Of a stretch of DNA of 38,397 nt, positions 1-8,890 are shown piece by piece (position 1 is the stretch's first letter; each line of letters opens with the position of its first letter). A program made the position numbers and the translations under genes. A model generated the notes under the pieces. It was not told the DNA's origin, made no database searches, and saw only the letters and a program-made list of their open reading frames with translations. The stretch is from Oscillospiraceae bacterium. Lineage in GTDB: Bacteria; Bacillota; Clostridia; UBA1381. Where the stretch lies: positions 1-38,397 of the forward strand of contig JAFLUC010000017.1 in assembly GCA_022509005.1 (NCBI GenBank), written 5' to 3'.

Positions 1-2
1 AG

Positions 3-359
3 TGCGACAATATTATAATTGCTTCACCTATATATTTTTCGGAATTGACCGGCAAGTTATTAGATGTTGGCAGTAGATTGCAGACATATTTTAGTGCAAG
101 ATATTTCAGAAATGAGATACCAATAATTAAGCAGAAAAAAGGAGCTGTTATACTGGTCGGTGGTGGTGATGGAAATATAGATAAGGCGTATGATACCGCA
201 TGTACACTATTAAGACATATGAATGCAACAGATGTCTTTCCTGCTGTGTATAGTCATAATACAAATGTGAAACCTGCCTCTGAAGATGAAAATTTGATTG
301 CAGGAATAAAGGACATAGCACGTTTTATCTGTTCCACTCAATTTGCAGATTTAGAATAA
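3..359 (+). CDS. Flavodoxin-fold NAD(P)H-dependent FMN reductase, 5' truncated by window
   Basis: The reading frame is open from the first bases of the window, so the N-terminus lies outside it; about 118 codons remain. The visible start reads CDNIIIASPIYFSELTGKLL, which matches the 'ADxIIxASPIYF' segment of the NADPH-dependent FMN reductase / iron-sulfur flavoprotein family (flavodoxin fold), where this strand and loop hold the FMN phosphate and isoalloxazine ring. A later segment, VILVGGGDGN, fits the next central beta strand. These proteins are cytosolic flavoproteins that pass electrons from NAD(P)H to quinones, metals or unknown acceptors. A TTG at 45 could be misread as a start, but homology clearly extends upstream of it. 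No partner gene is visible. Confidence 0.75.
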   Translation, partial: CDNIIIASPIYFSELTGKLLDVGSRLQTYFSARYFRNEIPIIKQKKGAVILVGGGDGNIDKAYDTACTLLRHMNATDVFPAVYSHNTNVKPASEDENLIAGIKDIARFICSTQFADLE

Positions 360-377
360 AAATTATTGGTATGTGAA

Positions 378-406
378 TTGACTGGCGTGGCTACGTGTGA
401 TATAAT
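378..406 (+). promoter_or_regulatory. Sigma-A promoter ahead of a gene remnant
   Basis: TTGACT at 378-383 and TATAAT at 401-406 are separated by exactly 17 bases. It points toward the short remnant reading frame at 470-574 and then the 2H phosphoesterase and Fic genes, which have no better promoter of their own. Confidence 0.7.
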
Positions 407-469
407 TTTATAAGTAATAAACAAATCTGTTATTGTTTGTCAGTCAGATATACGACAATGAGGTTCAAT

Positions 470-574
470 ATGAATAGAATAGAAACAGCCAGACAATATA
501 TAGACGATATAATGAGTAAAGTAAGAAAGGAAGAGTATTCACATGAAAGAACGGACAATAATGATCTTCCCTAA
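470..574 (+). pseudogene. N-terminal remnant of a small gene (possibly HD-domain family)
   Basis: A frame starting ATG at 470 (or 458) reads MNRIETARQYIDDIMSKVRK and stops at 572-574, giving about 34 residues. It has a good promoter (378-406) but overlaps the start of the next gene in another frame, so it looks like the 5' end of a gene whose body was deleted. The beginning resembles, from memory, small HD-domain proteins that start with a short helix of the type MNRI-x-A-x-x-Y-x-x-x-I; that assignment is weak. It may instead serve as a short translated leader for the downstream gene. Confidence 0.3.
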
Positions 575-1043
575 ATTTAATAATATTGAAAAGATAGATA
601 AAATACGAAGTAAGTATGATCCGTTATCTGACTTGGTACGTCCTCACATTACTCTTGTGTTTCCGTTTAAAAGCGAGATTACAACCGAAAAATTATCAGA
701 AAGAATAATAAAATCAGTTGCAGGAATTTCACCATTTGAAATCAAATTAGGAGGTTTTTCTACTCAACAAGATAGGTTTGGAAACTATTTATTCTTAAAT
801 GTAATTAACGGAACTGAACAGCTAAAAAAACTGAATTGGAATTTATATGACGGTAAACTACCTTTTCCGTACACCCCTCATATGACGGTTGGTAAATTTA
901 AAACAGTTGAACAACTTGAAAATGCATATATGGATGTTCAGAAATGCACGGAAATATTTACTACTGTTGTAGATACTGTATCTGTTGAAGAGATTGGAGA
1001 ACATGGTGAATCTATAATTGAGCTTGAAATATTATTAGGTTAA
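543..1043 (+). CDS. 2H phosphoesterase (2'-5' RNA ligase / cyclic phosphodiesterase superfamily)
   Basis: The 166-residue product carries the two H-x-T motifs that define the 2H superfamily: RPHITLVF (His35, Thr37) and TPHMTVGKF (His113, Thr115). In this fold the two histidines act on 2',3'-cyclic phosphates or 2'-5' phosphodiester bonds of RNA or nucleotides. Length is normal for the family and no signal peptide is seen, so it should be cytosolic. Eleven bases separate its stop from the Fic gene, indicating one transcript. The true substrate cannot be inferred: family members include tRNA-processing enzymes and enzymes that destroy signalling nucleotides. The ribosome site is weak (AAGGAAG, far upstream). 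Confidence 0.8.
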   Translation: MKERTIMIFPKFNNIEKIDKIRSKYDPLSDLVRPHITLVFPFKSEITTEKLSERIIKSVAGISPFEIKLGGFSTQQDRFGNYLFLNVINGTEQLKKLNWNLYDGKLPFPYTPHMTVGKFKTVEQLENAYMDVQKCTEIFTTVVDTVSVEEIGEHGESIIELEILLG

Positions 1044-1054
1044 AGGAGTATACA

Positions 1055-2032
1055 ATGGAATACAAGCCACCATTTATAATAAATGATAACATAATCAATC
1101 TGCTTGCAAAAGTCAGTGAGCTTGTCGGACAAGTGAGCGTACTGCATAAAGACAGTATCAGCCCGAGTTTAAGACGTGAAAACCGAATAAAGACAATTCA
1201 TTCATCTTTGGCGATTGAGCATAATTCGTTGTCAATGGAACAGGTAACCGCCGTACTCAACGGCAAGCGTATTTTAGGTGCTCCACAGGAAATAAAAGAA
1301 GTGCAAAATGCTTATGAAGCATATGAGCTTATGCTATCACTCAATCCGCTTGACATTGAGGATCTATTAAAAGCTCACCATCTGATGATGAATGATTTAG
1401 TCAGAGAAAACGGACGTTTCAGAAGTGGCGGTGTTGGTGTTTTTGAAGGTGACAAACTCATTCATGCAGCTCCTCCAGCAAATTATGTACCGAAGCTGAT
1501 TGCGGATTTGTTTGAATGGTACAAGCAATCAACACTTCACATTTTGATAAAAAGCTGTATATTCCATTATGAATTCGAGTTCATACACCCATTTGCAGAT
1601 GGCAACGGCAGAATGGGCAGAATGTGGCATACATTATTGCTAAGTCAATGGAACGAATTGTTTGCATGGCTGCCAATTGAAGAATTAATAAGAGAACGCC
1701 AGCAGGAGTATTATGATGCACTTGCAGCAGCTGATAATAAAGCAGATTGTACCGGATTTGTCGAAATGATGATGGAGATTATATTTGATGCATTAATTGA
1801 ACTTGACAAAACCGATCAAGATAACGACCAAGTAAGCGATCAAGTTAAATTGTTGTTAGAGTGTATGGGAAGCGATGAGTTATCAGCCATTCAGATTATG
1901 GAACGATTGGGATTATCGCACCGTCCAACATTTAGAAAAAATTATCTGCACCCTGCTTTAAATAAAGGGTTGGTTGAAATGAAAATTCCAGATAAGCCAA
2001 ATAGCAGAAATCAAAAATATAGGAAAACATAG
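1055..2032 (+). CDS. Fic-domain AMP-transferase with winged-helix C-terminus
   Basis: The Fic core motif HPFADGNGRMGR is intact at residues 178-189 (catalytic His178), so the enzyme should transfer AMP, or another nucleotide part, onto a protein hydroxyl. A probable inhibitory helix lies before the core, around residues 49-57, reading SSLAIEHN; the usual form is S-x-x-x-E-G/N, with Glu55 blocking the ATP gamma-phosphate site, so this is a class II layout with His where Gly is common. After residue 255 the sequence turns into a DNA-binding-like winged helix (AIQIMERLGLSHRPTFRKNY), as in many stand-alone Fic/DOC proteins. The start follows AAAGGAG. No small antitoxin gene lies next to it, so inhibition should be in cis. 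Confidence 0.9.
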   Translation: MEYKPPFIINDNIINLLAKVSELVGQVSVLHKDSISPSLRRENRIKTIHSSLAIEHNSLSMEQVTAVLNGKRILGAPQEIKEVQNAYEAYELMLSLNPLDIEDLLKAHHLMMNDLVRENGRFRSGGVGVFEGDKLIHAAPPANYVPKLIADLFEWYKQSTLHILIKSCIFHYEFEFIHPFADGNGRMGRMWHTLLLSQWNELFAWLPIEELIRERQQEYYDALAAADNKADCTGFVEMMMEIIFDALIELDKTDQDNDQVSDQVKLLLECMGSDELSAIQIMERLGLSHRPTFRKNYLHPALNKGLVEMKIPDKPNSRNQKYRKT

Positions 2033-2068
2033 AATTACATTTATGATAAATAGTGGGAGGAAATTACT

Positions 2069-2396
2069 TTGTTTGGAATAAGTTATGATAACTGGAAAGA
2101 TGTATGCAATATGTATTTTTCTTTAGATAAGTATTCTCAAAAGGCATATTTACAATGGTTTCCATTTACAAAATTATCTTCCTCTGATAAAGATGAAATA
2201 TATAGTAAATCATTTTTTGATAAATATATTAAAACATCATCATTTATATTTTTTTCTTCAAATCATGCATCAATCAGAAAATTATTTGTAAAAAGGTGAT
2301 GGCAGTTTTAGAGATGCGTCTTTAGTATCTCCAATGATTAATGTTTTTATGGCTAAGAAGGTATACACAATATTGATTCATACTATAGTACTTATT
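2069..2396 (+). pseudogene. Frameshifted and truncated gene, possibly a defence-type reverse transcriptase start
   Basis: A frame with a TTG start at 2069 and a GGGAGG ribosome site at 2055-2060 codes 76 residues and stops at 2297-2299. The stop follows a run of five A (2290-2294); removing one A joins it to the next frame and gives LFVKGDGSFRDASLVSPM, which then loses sense near 2360. The sequence is therefore a decayed 5' end with an A-run frameshift and a missing body. From memory the G-DGSFRDASLVSP segment resembles the region ahead of the catalytic core in Abi-type phage-defence reverse transcriptases; this is a tentative reading. Base composition is very AT-rich, as in its neighbours upstream. 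Confidence 0.45.
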
Positions 2397-2426
2397 TGTA
2401 CTATTGACAATAACACAAAGAGGATA

Positions 2427-2466
2427 AAGTATGAACGGATCCGATTTTCGTTCATACTTATTTTTG
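2427..2466 (+). terminator. Rho-independent terminator
   Basis: A perfect 11-bp stem pairs 2427-2437 with 2449-2459 around an 11-base loop and is followed by TATTTTT. It separates the decayed upstream gene from the pectinesterase promoter. Confidence 0.7.
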
Positions 2467-2507
2467 TGGAAAATATGTGTTTTTTTACTGAAAATATGTC
2501 CTCTGCC

Positions 2508-2536
2508 TTGACATGTTTTCCACAATATGATAGAAT
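2508..2536 (+). promoter_or_regulatory. Sigma-A promoter of the pectinesterase gene
   Basis: TTGACA at 2508-2513 and TAGAAT at 2531-2536 are 17 bases apart. Transcription would begin near 2543, giving a short leader with AGGAGGG at 2561-2567 before the ATG at 2575. A 7-bp inverted repeat further upstream (2385-2391 with 2398-2404) could be an operator but may be chance. Confidence 0.8.
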
Positions 2537-2574
2537 TATTATACCTATAAAAAATTATTCAGGAGGGAGTTTTA

Positions 2575-5500
2575 ATGAAGAAAAAGCTCAAAAATAGTAT
2601 AGCGCTGCTTCTTTCTGCAGGGATTTGCGCATCAATGATGGCAGTTCCGGCAAGCGCCGCTGACGTTAAGTTCACTCTTAACGAAAACGCGAAAGGCGTG
2701 ACAGATGCAACGCTTATTAAAGCAACGTACACAGAAGATGGTATTCTGAAAAAAGCAGAGATTGAAGATGTTAAAATCGATGCTAATGCAGATACCTATA
2801 CTTACACAGCTGAAGACATCGCCGATGGTGTAAGGTATTTCCTATGGGATTCGGCAAACGGCATGAAGCCGTTAGCAGCGGAAGGTGTTATTTCAGAGGC
2901 AACAGAGCAGCCGACTGAGACGGATGCTCCGACACCGACAGACACACCGACTCCTACGGCTACAACAGCACCGACAGATACGCCGACTCCTACGGCTACA
3001 CCTGACCCGACGGCTGAGTATACAGTAAAGATCGGTACAGTAACAGGTGCGGACGCAGATGACGTTATGATCGTTAAGACTGCGGCTGCAACTCCGGCAC
3101 CGACAGCAACTCCGGCACCGACAGAGGCTCCGGATCCGTCAGAAGTGCTGACTTTCACATTCGGCGACGATACAAGCAGCAACATTACAGCAGATATAGA
3201 CTTCGGAAAAGGTCTTAAATTTATAGGACCGAGCGGTTCAGCTTATGCTGCAGGCGCTAAGAGTGGAGACTTTGAGGACGGATTTACATCCCCCAACAGA
3301 ATTAAGCTCGGCGGAAAGAGCACATTCAATACCGCAAGAGTATTTGAATTTACACCTGCTGCAGCAGGCACTATAAAGGCTTACTTTACGCACGCAAGCA
3401 GCAACGGAGATCCGAGAAGCTGCGTAATACAGCAGAATGGTCAGACACTGACAACACAACCGGTTGACGCAGGCGCAAAGGGCATAGCTACAGCAGAGAT
3501 AGCTGACGGCACTCCTGTATACATCGGCGGCGATAACAATATCGCATTCTACGGTATCGTATTCACTCCTAATGCGGCAGCAGCTCTCAAAGCAAAGCTT
3601 GCTAATGCAATCGCACCGTTATCGATAGTTCCAGCAGATGACGTTGAAGAGCTTGTTAACGAAATGACAGTGCACGCGGGCGATACGATCACAGTAAAGG
3701 CTCGCGCAGCAAGCGGTCTTGAAGAGCTTACTCTTACGACAGATCCCGATGCTGGAATAACAAAGACAGGCGAGGTTGACAAGGCAAACGGCGCAGAATA
3801 CTATACATTCACAATGCCGGCAGCTGATACTACGGTAAATGCTGTATATGAACAGCTGACACTGCCTCAGGATAAGATCTGGAGAGCTGATTCAGCTGAG
3901 GTTCAGGCAGCTATGGCAGGCTATGGCTCGGCGGCTGTTGAAGCGGACGGAGCTACTGTAGCCGGCGGTTATGTTTACGGCGACAGGAGCGCAACATACA
4001 CGCACAGCAACGGTGAAACCTATAACTTCACCAAGTCATTAAGAGGAGGATCCGGCAGCGATTCAAGCCTGTCTGTTTCAATCGTTCCTAAAGCAGCATC
4101 GTGTACTGTAACTGTTGTGTTTGACGGTCACGGCAATGCAGGCAGAACTCAGTATCTGTACTTCAACGGAAAGAAAATAGCTGAGGCACAGTCAGGTGAT
4201 GGTGTTACTACTGTAACAGCTGATATCACAAAAGCTGAGATAGAGGCAAATCCTGGCGCGGCTATATGCACATACGGCGGCGGAAGCAACAAGAACCTGT
4301 ATGCAATATTCATTGAATACTATGAGGAAAATCCGATAAAGAAGCTCAGCGGTACTGTTACAAACAATACAGGACGCGATTTTACGGGCAAGAATATCGT
4401 GTTCACGAATGTTGACGATCCGTCCGAAACATATACAGTTCCTTACGCTGACAGTTATTCGCTTGATATGCCTAAGGGTAAAACATTCTCAGTGTCAATT
4501 GAAGGCGTAGATGATGTCTGCACAACATTGGCAACTAAGACTATAGCTATTGAAAATCATAAATATGATCAGACTGCAAACCTTACGTTTGTACTGATTG
4601 AGGAGCTTGATGTTGTCGGAACAGTATCAACTATCACATCACACGATTTAAGAACGCCGGTTTACGGATATGATAACGCAATCGGCGCAAAGCTTACATT
4701 TACAAATGAAGACCCGACATTAACCAAATCAACAACAGTTGATGCTGACGGCACATATACAGTAAAGATCATGTCAAACGAGACATATACTGTTTCGCTT
4801 GAAACAGCCGAGGATCAGTCATATACATTATCACCCAAATCAACGAAGTACGTGCTTGAGGGCGGCGATGAAGCACCGTTCAAGAATATCCTCCTTATGA
4901 AGGATGTTGCCAACACTGTTGATTATAAGGAAACATTGACAGTCGGCGCTGATAAGGAATATAAGTCAATCAGCGAGGCTATCGCAGCTGTAAGACTTAT
5001 GACAAGAACAGCAGGTCAGGTTGTTACTATAGAAATTGATCCGGGTACATATCAGGAGCAGATATATGTTGATGTTGATGATATCGCTTTTGTAGCTGCA
5101 GATCCGGAGAACAGACCGACAATTCAGTGGTACTACGGTATCGGTTATGTATATTACTCAATAAGCAACGGCTGGTATAATGCAGATAATGCCGTAGCAA
5201 AGACGGAAAAGAGCACAGCTAACAACTGGGGTGCTGCAATCAGAACACTCAGAAAAGGCTTCTACATGGAGAACATAGATGTACAGAGCACCTTCAATCT
5301 GTTCATAACTCAGCAAGAAATTGATGATGGAGTTACTCCGGGCGGCGGAGATGCTAAACCATTTGAAAGAACTTCCCTTGATACTGCGGTTAATAACAGA
5401 ACCGCAAACGAGAGAGCGGCTGCGATTTACGCAGGCGGAAGTCAGATAGAGTTCTATCATTGCTCGTTTATATCCAGTCAGGACACATTCGGCACAGATG

Positions 5501-8500
5501 CAACATCAATGTATGTTAAGGAATGTCTGATTTCCGGTAACACGGACTACATCTGCGGCGGCAGCAACTGCTACTTTGAGAACTGCGAGCTCAGATGGCA
5601 GGGCATGAGCGACGTTGATAACGGCGGTTACATCACAGCCTGCAAGCCGTCAAATAACGCGACAGATTTAGGCTACTACTTCAAGGATTGTAAGATTACC
5701 AAGAACCCTGACCCGACCATGCAGGCAGGAGGCGGCGGCACATGGGGCAGACCATGGGGCGGCGCAGGTACTCCGACTATCTTTGACCACACAACGATTG
5801 CGACCGATGTAAATAAGCCAAACGGCTGGGCATCAATGAGCGGCGCAAATCCTGAGGACGCTAAGTTCTACGTTATAAACGGAGTATATAAAGAAGGCAG
5901 CGACACAGATTTGACAGCTGCAAACGATAACCCGAGCAAAACTGCTCTTGGTACTGTACCTGCAGCAACTGACTTCTTCGGCGGCTGGATTCCTGTTCAC
6001 TATGAGGGCGATGTTCCCGAGGTAACAGAATCCATAACAACATGGTATTTTGGTAAGTCAAACGGCGCTCCGGATTATTCATTACAGGGCGGCGAGCTTG
6101 ACATAGACGCAGTGTCTAATACAGGTGCGACCCATACATTACACGTAGATGCTACAAGCGGAAAGCTTAACAATAGTGGACGCAGTGACGAATGGGCACA
6201 GTTCAATAAAGGAACAAAATTAACAGTTCCGGTTGTTGAAGGAAGCGTAGTTGAAATAAAGACATATTCGGATGGCGTATCTATAGATGGCGCGGCACAG
6301 ACACCGACAGGCTCACAGAATAGCTACATATACACATATACACATAATAGCACAGCTAAATCTATAGAGGTAGAATCCACAACAGCTGATAATCCGTATA
6401 TATCATATGTAAAAGTAACTTCGCCTATATCATCGGAAACACCGGAAGAGACAGAGACACCAGAAGTAACAGAAACACCGGATCCGTCAGAGACAGAGGC
6501 ACCGGTAAGCGTATCATATGATTTCACAAAGGCTGATAACGCTTATATTAATGAAACAAACTCAAGCAAAGCTTCTGATTCACGCGGTTCAGTAAGCGGC
6601 ACGGATTATGACTTGAACGGCGATGGTACGGTAGTAATCGCAAAAGACGCATACTACGATAACGGTCACGGTATTGTAGTATGGGCAGGCGATAACAAGA
6701 TTACTGTTAAGGTAACAGGTCCGACATCAATTATCGTTGGCGGATGCCAGTACGCATCTGCAACAACTGTAACACTCAAAGCTGACGGTGATACAGTTGA
6801 CACTAAGGATTATATCTTCAATGTTGAAGGCAGCAAAGCATGCTGGACATCAGGTGAGCCGACAGATGAAAATTCGGTTACATTAAATTATACAGACGCA
6901 GAACCTGCAACACTTACAGTTGTATTTGACAGCTATGTATGGCTGCCTTATCTCGCAGTAAATGGTTATTTAGCAACACCGGATCCTGAGGAACCGACAG
7001 AGCAACCGTCAGACGAGCCGACAGATGAGCCGGCTATAAGCGCATCTGACTGGGCGAATAACAGTGATTCAGATACAGCTACAGTAACAATTGAGGACGG
7101 CGCATATGTAATGTCATATGCGGCAGCTTCAAGCGGCAAAGGTTTCAGCTATGACCTTAAGGAAGTACTTGCACAACCGATGTCAATTGAAGGTCTTGAC
7201 CTTGCAACAGCAGATGGTGTATTAACAGTATCATATGATGTATATATGCCTTCTGATGCGCAAGCTAATTCAAACTACTTCATTGAAGTTTCAGGAAGCA
7301 AGACAATTAACGGTTGGACCGGCGGTGCAGCTGAGAACTACGGAAGAATTTCCGGTTACGGCCCCTGGTCAGATGTAAAGGCTCTTGCAGGTCAGACAGC
7401 TACAAATGCTTCTGATGATGGAATCAAGGGACTTGGAGACATACGTAACAAGGATAACTGGGTAACGGTTGTAAATACAATCGACCTCAAGAATGGAACA
7501 TTCCAGGTTGTATATGGCGATACAGATTCCGGCGTGCTTACAGGTTCAGCTAAGACAAGAACAAGTGATTTGTTCCTGAACGTACAGCCGAATGATCAGA
7601 CAAATAATGATAATGCTGTATCAATAAAGATCAAGAACATCACAGCTTCTTATGCACCGGCAGAATCGGAAGAACCGACAGAGCAGCCGACAGAGCAGCC
7701 GACTGAACAGCCGACTGAACAGCCGACTGAGCAACCAACAGAACAGCCGACTGAACAGCCAACTGACGAGCCGACAGAGGATCCGGAGGAGCCTGTAACA
7801 CCGATATACGTAGTTAGCGGTAAGGACGCAATTGTTAAGGATACGGAACTCGTTAACAACGGCGACGTTACTATTGTAACAGCTGTAGGCGATTCAAATA
7901 TGGGCGGCGTTGCATTTGATGACTTCGGCGTAACGAGCGAAAACTCAATGCAGATCAGAACAAAGGATGATATAAGCGCTGACAACCCGCATGGCACTGA
8001 TAACGGCGGAAGCGCAACGCTGGTTGTAAATCCTTCTAAAGACGGTACACTGACACTGTATTACAGAAGACAGTCAACCATCAGTAAGGATGCTGATAAT
8101 ACTGGCGAAGGCTATGCTGCAGCCGACGGCAAGGATGTAAAGGTATCATTAGCAGGCAGCAAAACTCCTATTACAAACGGTGAGTTTACATTAGGCAAGT
8201 ATACAACCGATGAGCAAGACTATGCGCTTGCAAAGCAGACATATAAGCTTGAAGCTGGCAAAGAATATGTAGTATGGGCAAAGGGCACAACTCTCCAGCT
8301 TTGCGCGATTGATTACACAGCGGATGAAGTTACAGAGCCCGATCCGAGCGAGCCTACAGAACCGGAAGAGCCGACTGAGGCTGAAGAGCTGACATTTATA
8401 TTCGAGGGTGCAGACAGCATTACAGAGGATATCGATTTCGGAAATGGTCTGAAGTTTATAGGACCAAACGGTTCAGCTTATGACAAAGGCGGTAAAGCGT

Positions 8501-8832
8501 CAGAATTCGGAGATGAAGAATCCGGTCTTACGTTCACCAACAGAATCAAGCTCGGTGGAAAGAGTACATTCAATACTGCAAGAGTATTTGAATTTATTCC
8601 GGCTGCAGCAGGAACCATCAAGGTTTATTTCAACAATGGCGGCGGCTCTGGTAAAGATTCTAATAGAAACTGCGTAATAAAGCAGAATGGAAAAGATGAC
8701 ACAACAGCGCTTACGACTTTAGGCGGCGAAAAGGCTATCGCAACAGCAGAAGTTGCAGCTACAACTCCGGTATATATCGGCGGAGATGACAATATAGGTA
8801 TTTACTGTATTATCTTCACACCTGCAAAATAA
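2575..8832 (+). CDS. Giant secreted multimodular pectinesterase (CE8)
   Basis: A 2085-residue exported protein that should hydrolyse methyl esters of homogalacturonan outside the cell. Residues 1-29 are a signal peptide ending ASA. The CE8 beta-helix catalytic domain covers about 790-1145: Q969-D970-T in QDTFGTD, the nucleophile Asp991 in GNTDYICGG, and Arg1059 in GRPWG, so the active site is complete. Around it lie all-beta accessory modules at about 30-100, 189-335, 433-585, 1157-1284, 1312-1462, 1487-1696, 1744-1922 and 1938-2085, separated by Pro/Thr/Glu linkers. Module 189-335 and the C-terminal module are close copies of each other. These modules probably bind polysaccharide, but that is inference. 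There is no sorting motif, S-layer domain or dockerin at the C-terminus, so it is likely released or held through its modules. Confidence 0.92.
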   Translation: MKKKLKNSIALLLSAGICASMMAVPASAADVKFTLNENAKGVTDATLIKATYTEDGILKKAEIEDVKIDANADTYTYTAEDIADGVRYFLWDSANGMKPLAAEGVISEATEQPTETDAPTPTDTPTPTATTAPTDTPTPTATPDPTAEYTVKIGTVTGADADDVMIVKTAAATPAPTATPAPTEAPDPSEVLTFTFGDDTSSNITADIDFGKGLKFIGPSGSAYAAGAKSGDFEDGFTSPNRIKLGGKSTFNTARVFEFTPAAAGTIKAYFTHASSNGDPRSCVIQQNGQTLTTQPVDAGAKGIATAEIADGTPVYIGGDNNIAFYGIVFTPNAAAALKAKLANAIAPLSIVPADDVEELVNEMTVHAGDTITVKARAASGLEELTLTTDPDAGITKTGEVDKANGAEYYTFTMPAADTTVNAVYEQLTLPQDKIWRADSAEVQAAMAGYGSAAVEADGATVAGGYVYGDRSATYTHSNGETYNFTKSLRGGSGSDSSLSVSIVPKAASCTVTVVFDGHGNAGRTQYLYFNGKKIAEAQSGDGVTTVTADITKAEIEANPGAAICTYGGGSNKNLYAIFIEYYEENPIKKLSGTVTNNTGRDFTGKNIVFTNVDDPSETYTVPYADSYSLDMPKGKTFSVSIEGVDDVCTTLATKTIAIENHKYDQTANLTFVLIEELDVVGTVSTITSHDLRTPVYGYDNAIGAKLTFTNEDPTLTKSTTVDADGTYTVKIMSNETYTVSLETAEDQSYTLSPKSTKYVLEGGDEAPFKNILLMKDVANTVDYKETLTVGADKEYKSISEAIAAVRLMTRTAGQVVTIEIDPGTYQEQIYVDVDDIAFVAADPENRPTIQWYYGIGYVYYSISNGWYNADNAVAKTEKSTANNWGAAIRTLRKGFYMENIDVQSTFNLFITQQEIDDGVTPGGGDAKPFERTSLDTAVNNRTANERAAAIYAGGSQIEFYHCSFISSQDTFGTDATSMYVKECLISGNTDYICGGSNCYFENCELRWQGMSDVDNGGYITACKPSNNATDLGYYFKDCKITKNPDPTMQAGGGGTWGRPWGGAGTPTIFDHTTIATDVNKPNGWASMSGANPEDAKFYVINGVYKEGSDTDLTAANDNPSKTALGTVPAATDFFGGWIPVHYEGDVPEVTESITTWYFGKSNGAPDYSLQGGELDIDAVSNTGATHTLHVDATSGKLNNSGRSDEWAQFNKGTKLTVPVVEGSVVEIKTYSDGVSIDGAAQTPTGSQNSYIYTYTHNSTAKSIEVESTTADNPYISYVKVTSPISSETPEETETPEVTETPDPSETEAPVSVSYDFTKADNAYINETNSSKASDSRGSVSGTDYDLNGDGTVVIAKDAYYDNGHGIVVWAGDNKITVKVTGPTSIIVGGCQYASATTVTLKADGDTVDTKDYIFNVEGSKACWTSGEPTDENSVTLNYTDAEPATLTVVFDSYVWLPYLAVNGYLATPDPEEPTEQPSDEPTDEPAISASDWANNSDSDTATVTIEDGAYVMSYAAASSGKGFSYDLKEVLAQPMSIEGLDLATADGVLTVSYDVYMPSDAQANSNYFIEVSGSKTINGWTGGAAENYGRISGYGPWSDVKALAGQTATNASDDGIKGLGDIRNKDNWVTVVNTIDLKNGTFQVVYGDTDSGVLTGSAKTRTSDLFLNVQPNDQTNNDNAVSIKIKNITASYAPAESEEPTEQPTEQPTEQPTEQPTEQPTEQPTEQPTDEPTEDPEEPVTPIYVVSGKDAIVKDTELVNNGDVTIVTAVGDSNMGGVAFDDFGVTSENSMQIRTKDDISADNPHGTDNGGSATLVVNPSKDGTLTLYYRRQSTISKDADNTGEGYAAADGKDVKVSLAGSKTPITNGEFTLGKYTTDEQDYALAKQTYKLEAGKEYVVWAKGTTLQLCAIDYTADEVTEPDPSEPTEPEEPTEAEELTFIFEGADSITEDIDFGNGLKFIGPNGSAYDKGGKASEFGDEESGLTFTNRIKLGGKSTFNTARVFEFIPAAAGTIKVYFNNGGGSGKDSNRNCVIKQNGKDDTTALTTLGGEKAIATAEVAATTPVYIGGDDNIGIYCIIFTPAK
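3139..3573 (+). repeat. Duplicated accessory module, copy 1 of the pectinesterase
   Basis: Codes residues 189 to about 333. It shares long near-identical blocks with 8386-8829, including FIGPxGSAY, the block RIKLGGKSTFNTARVFEF, PAAAGTIK and TPVYIGGDxNI. DNA identity is also high, which points to duplication within the gene. Confidence 0.85.
7675..7782 (+). repeat. 12-bp tandem repeat coding a PTEQ linker
   Basis: Nine units of 12 bases (forms of CCGACTGAACAG) code P-T-E-Q repeated, ending in PTDE and PTED. The units vary mainly at third codon positions. It forms an extended, acidic, proline-rich linker between two beta modules, and unit number could change by slippage without breaking the frame. 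Confidence 0.9.
8386..8829 (+). repeat. Duplicated accessory module, copy 2 (C-terminal) of the pectinesterase
   Basis: Codes residues 1938-2085, the last module of the protein, and is a close copy of 3139-3573. It ends ICYxIIFTPAK-like just before the stop, so the module itself is the C-terminus. Confidence 0.85.
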
Positions 8833-8841
8833 TCACAATAC

Positions 8842-8880
8842 AAAAAGATGGATACAGCTTCGGCTGTATTCATCTTTTTT
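8842..8880 (+). terminator. Rho-independent terminator of the pectinesterase gene
   Basis: The stem pairs 8843-8858 with 8863-8878 around a TTCG tetraloop (one G-U pair), ending in a T-run. It lies 10 bases after the stop codon. Confidence 0.9.
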
Positions 8881-8890
8881 CTTAAAAATG

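Noticed and set aside
2802..3185. Long open frame on the minus strand inside the pectinesterase gene
   Set aside because: It mirrors the Pro/Thr linker codons, giving a Val/Gly/Ser-rich low-complexity product without a ribosome site.
7675..7782. Regular short repeats that might suggest a CRISPR array
   Set aside because: The 12-bp units are directly adjacent without spacers and code an in-frame PTEQ linker inside a long gene.
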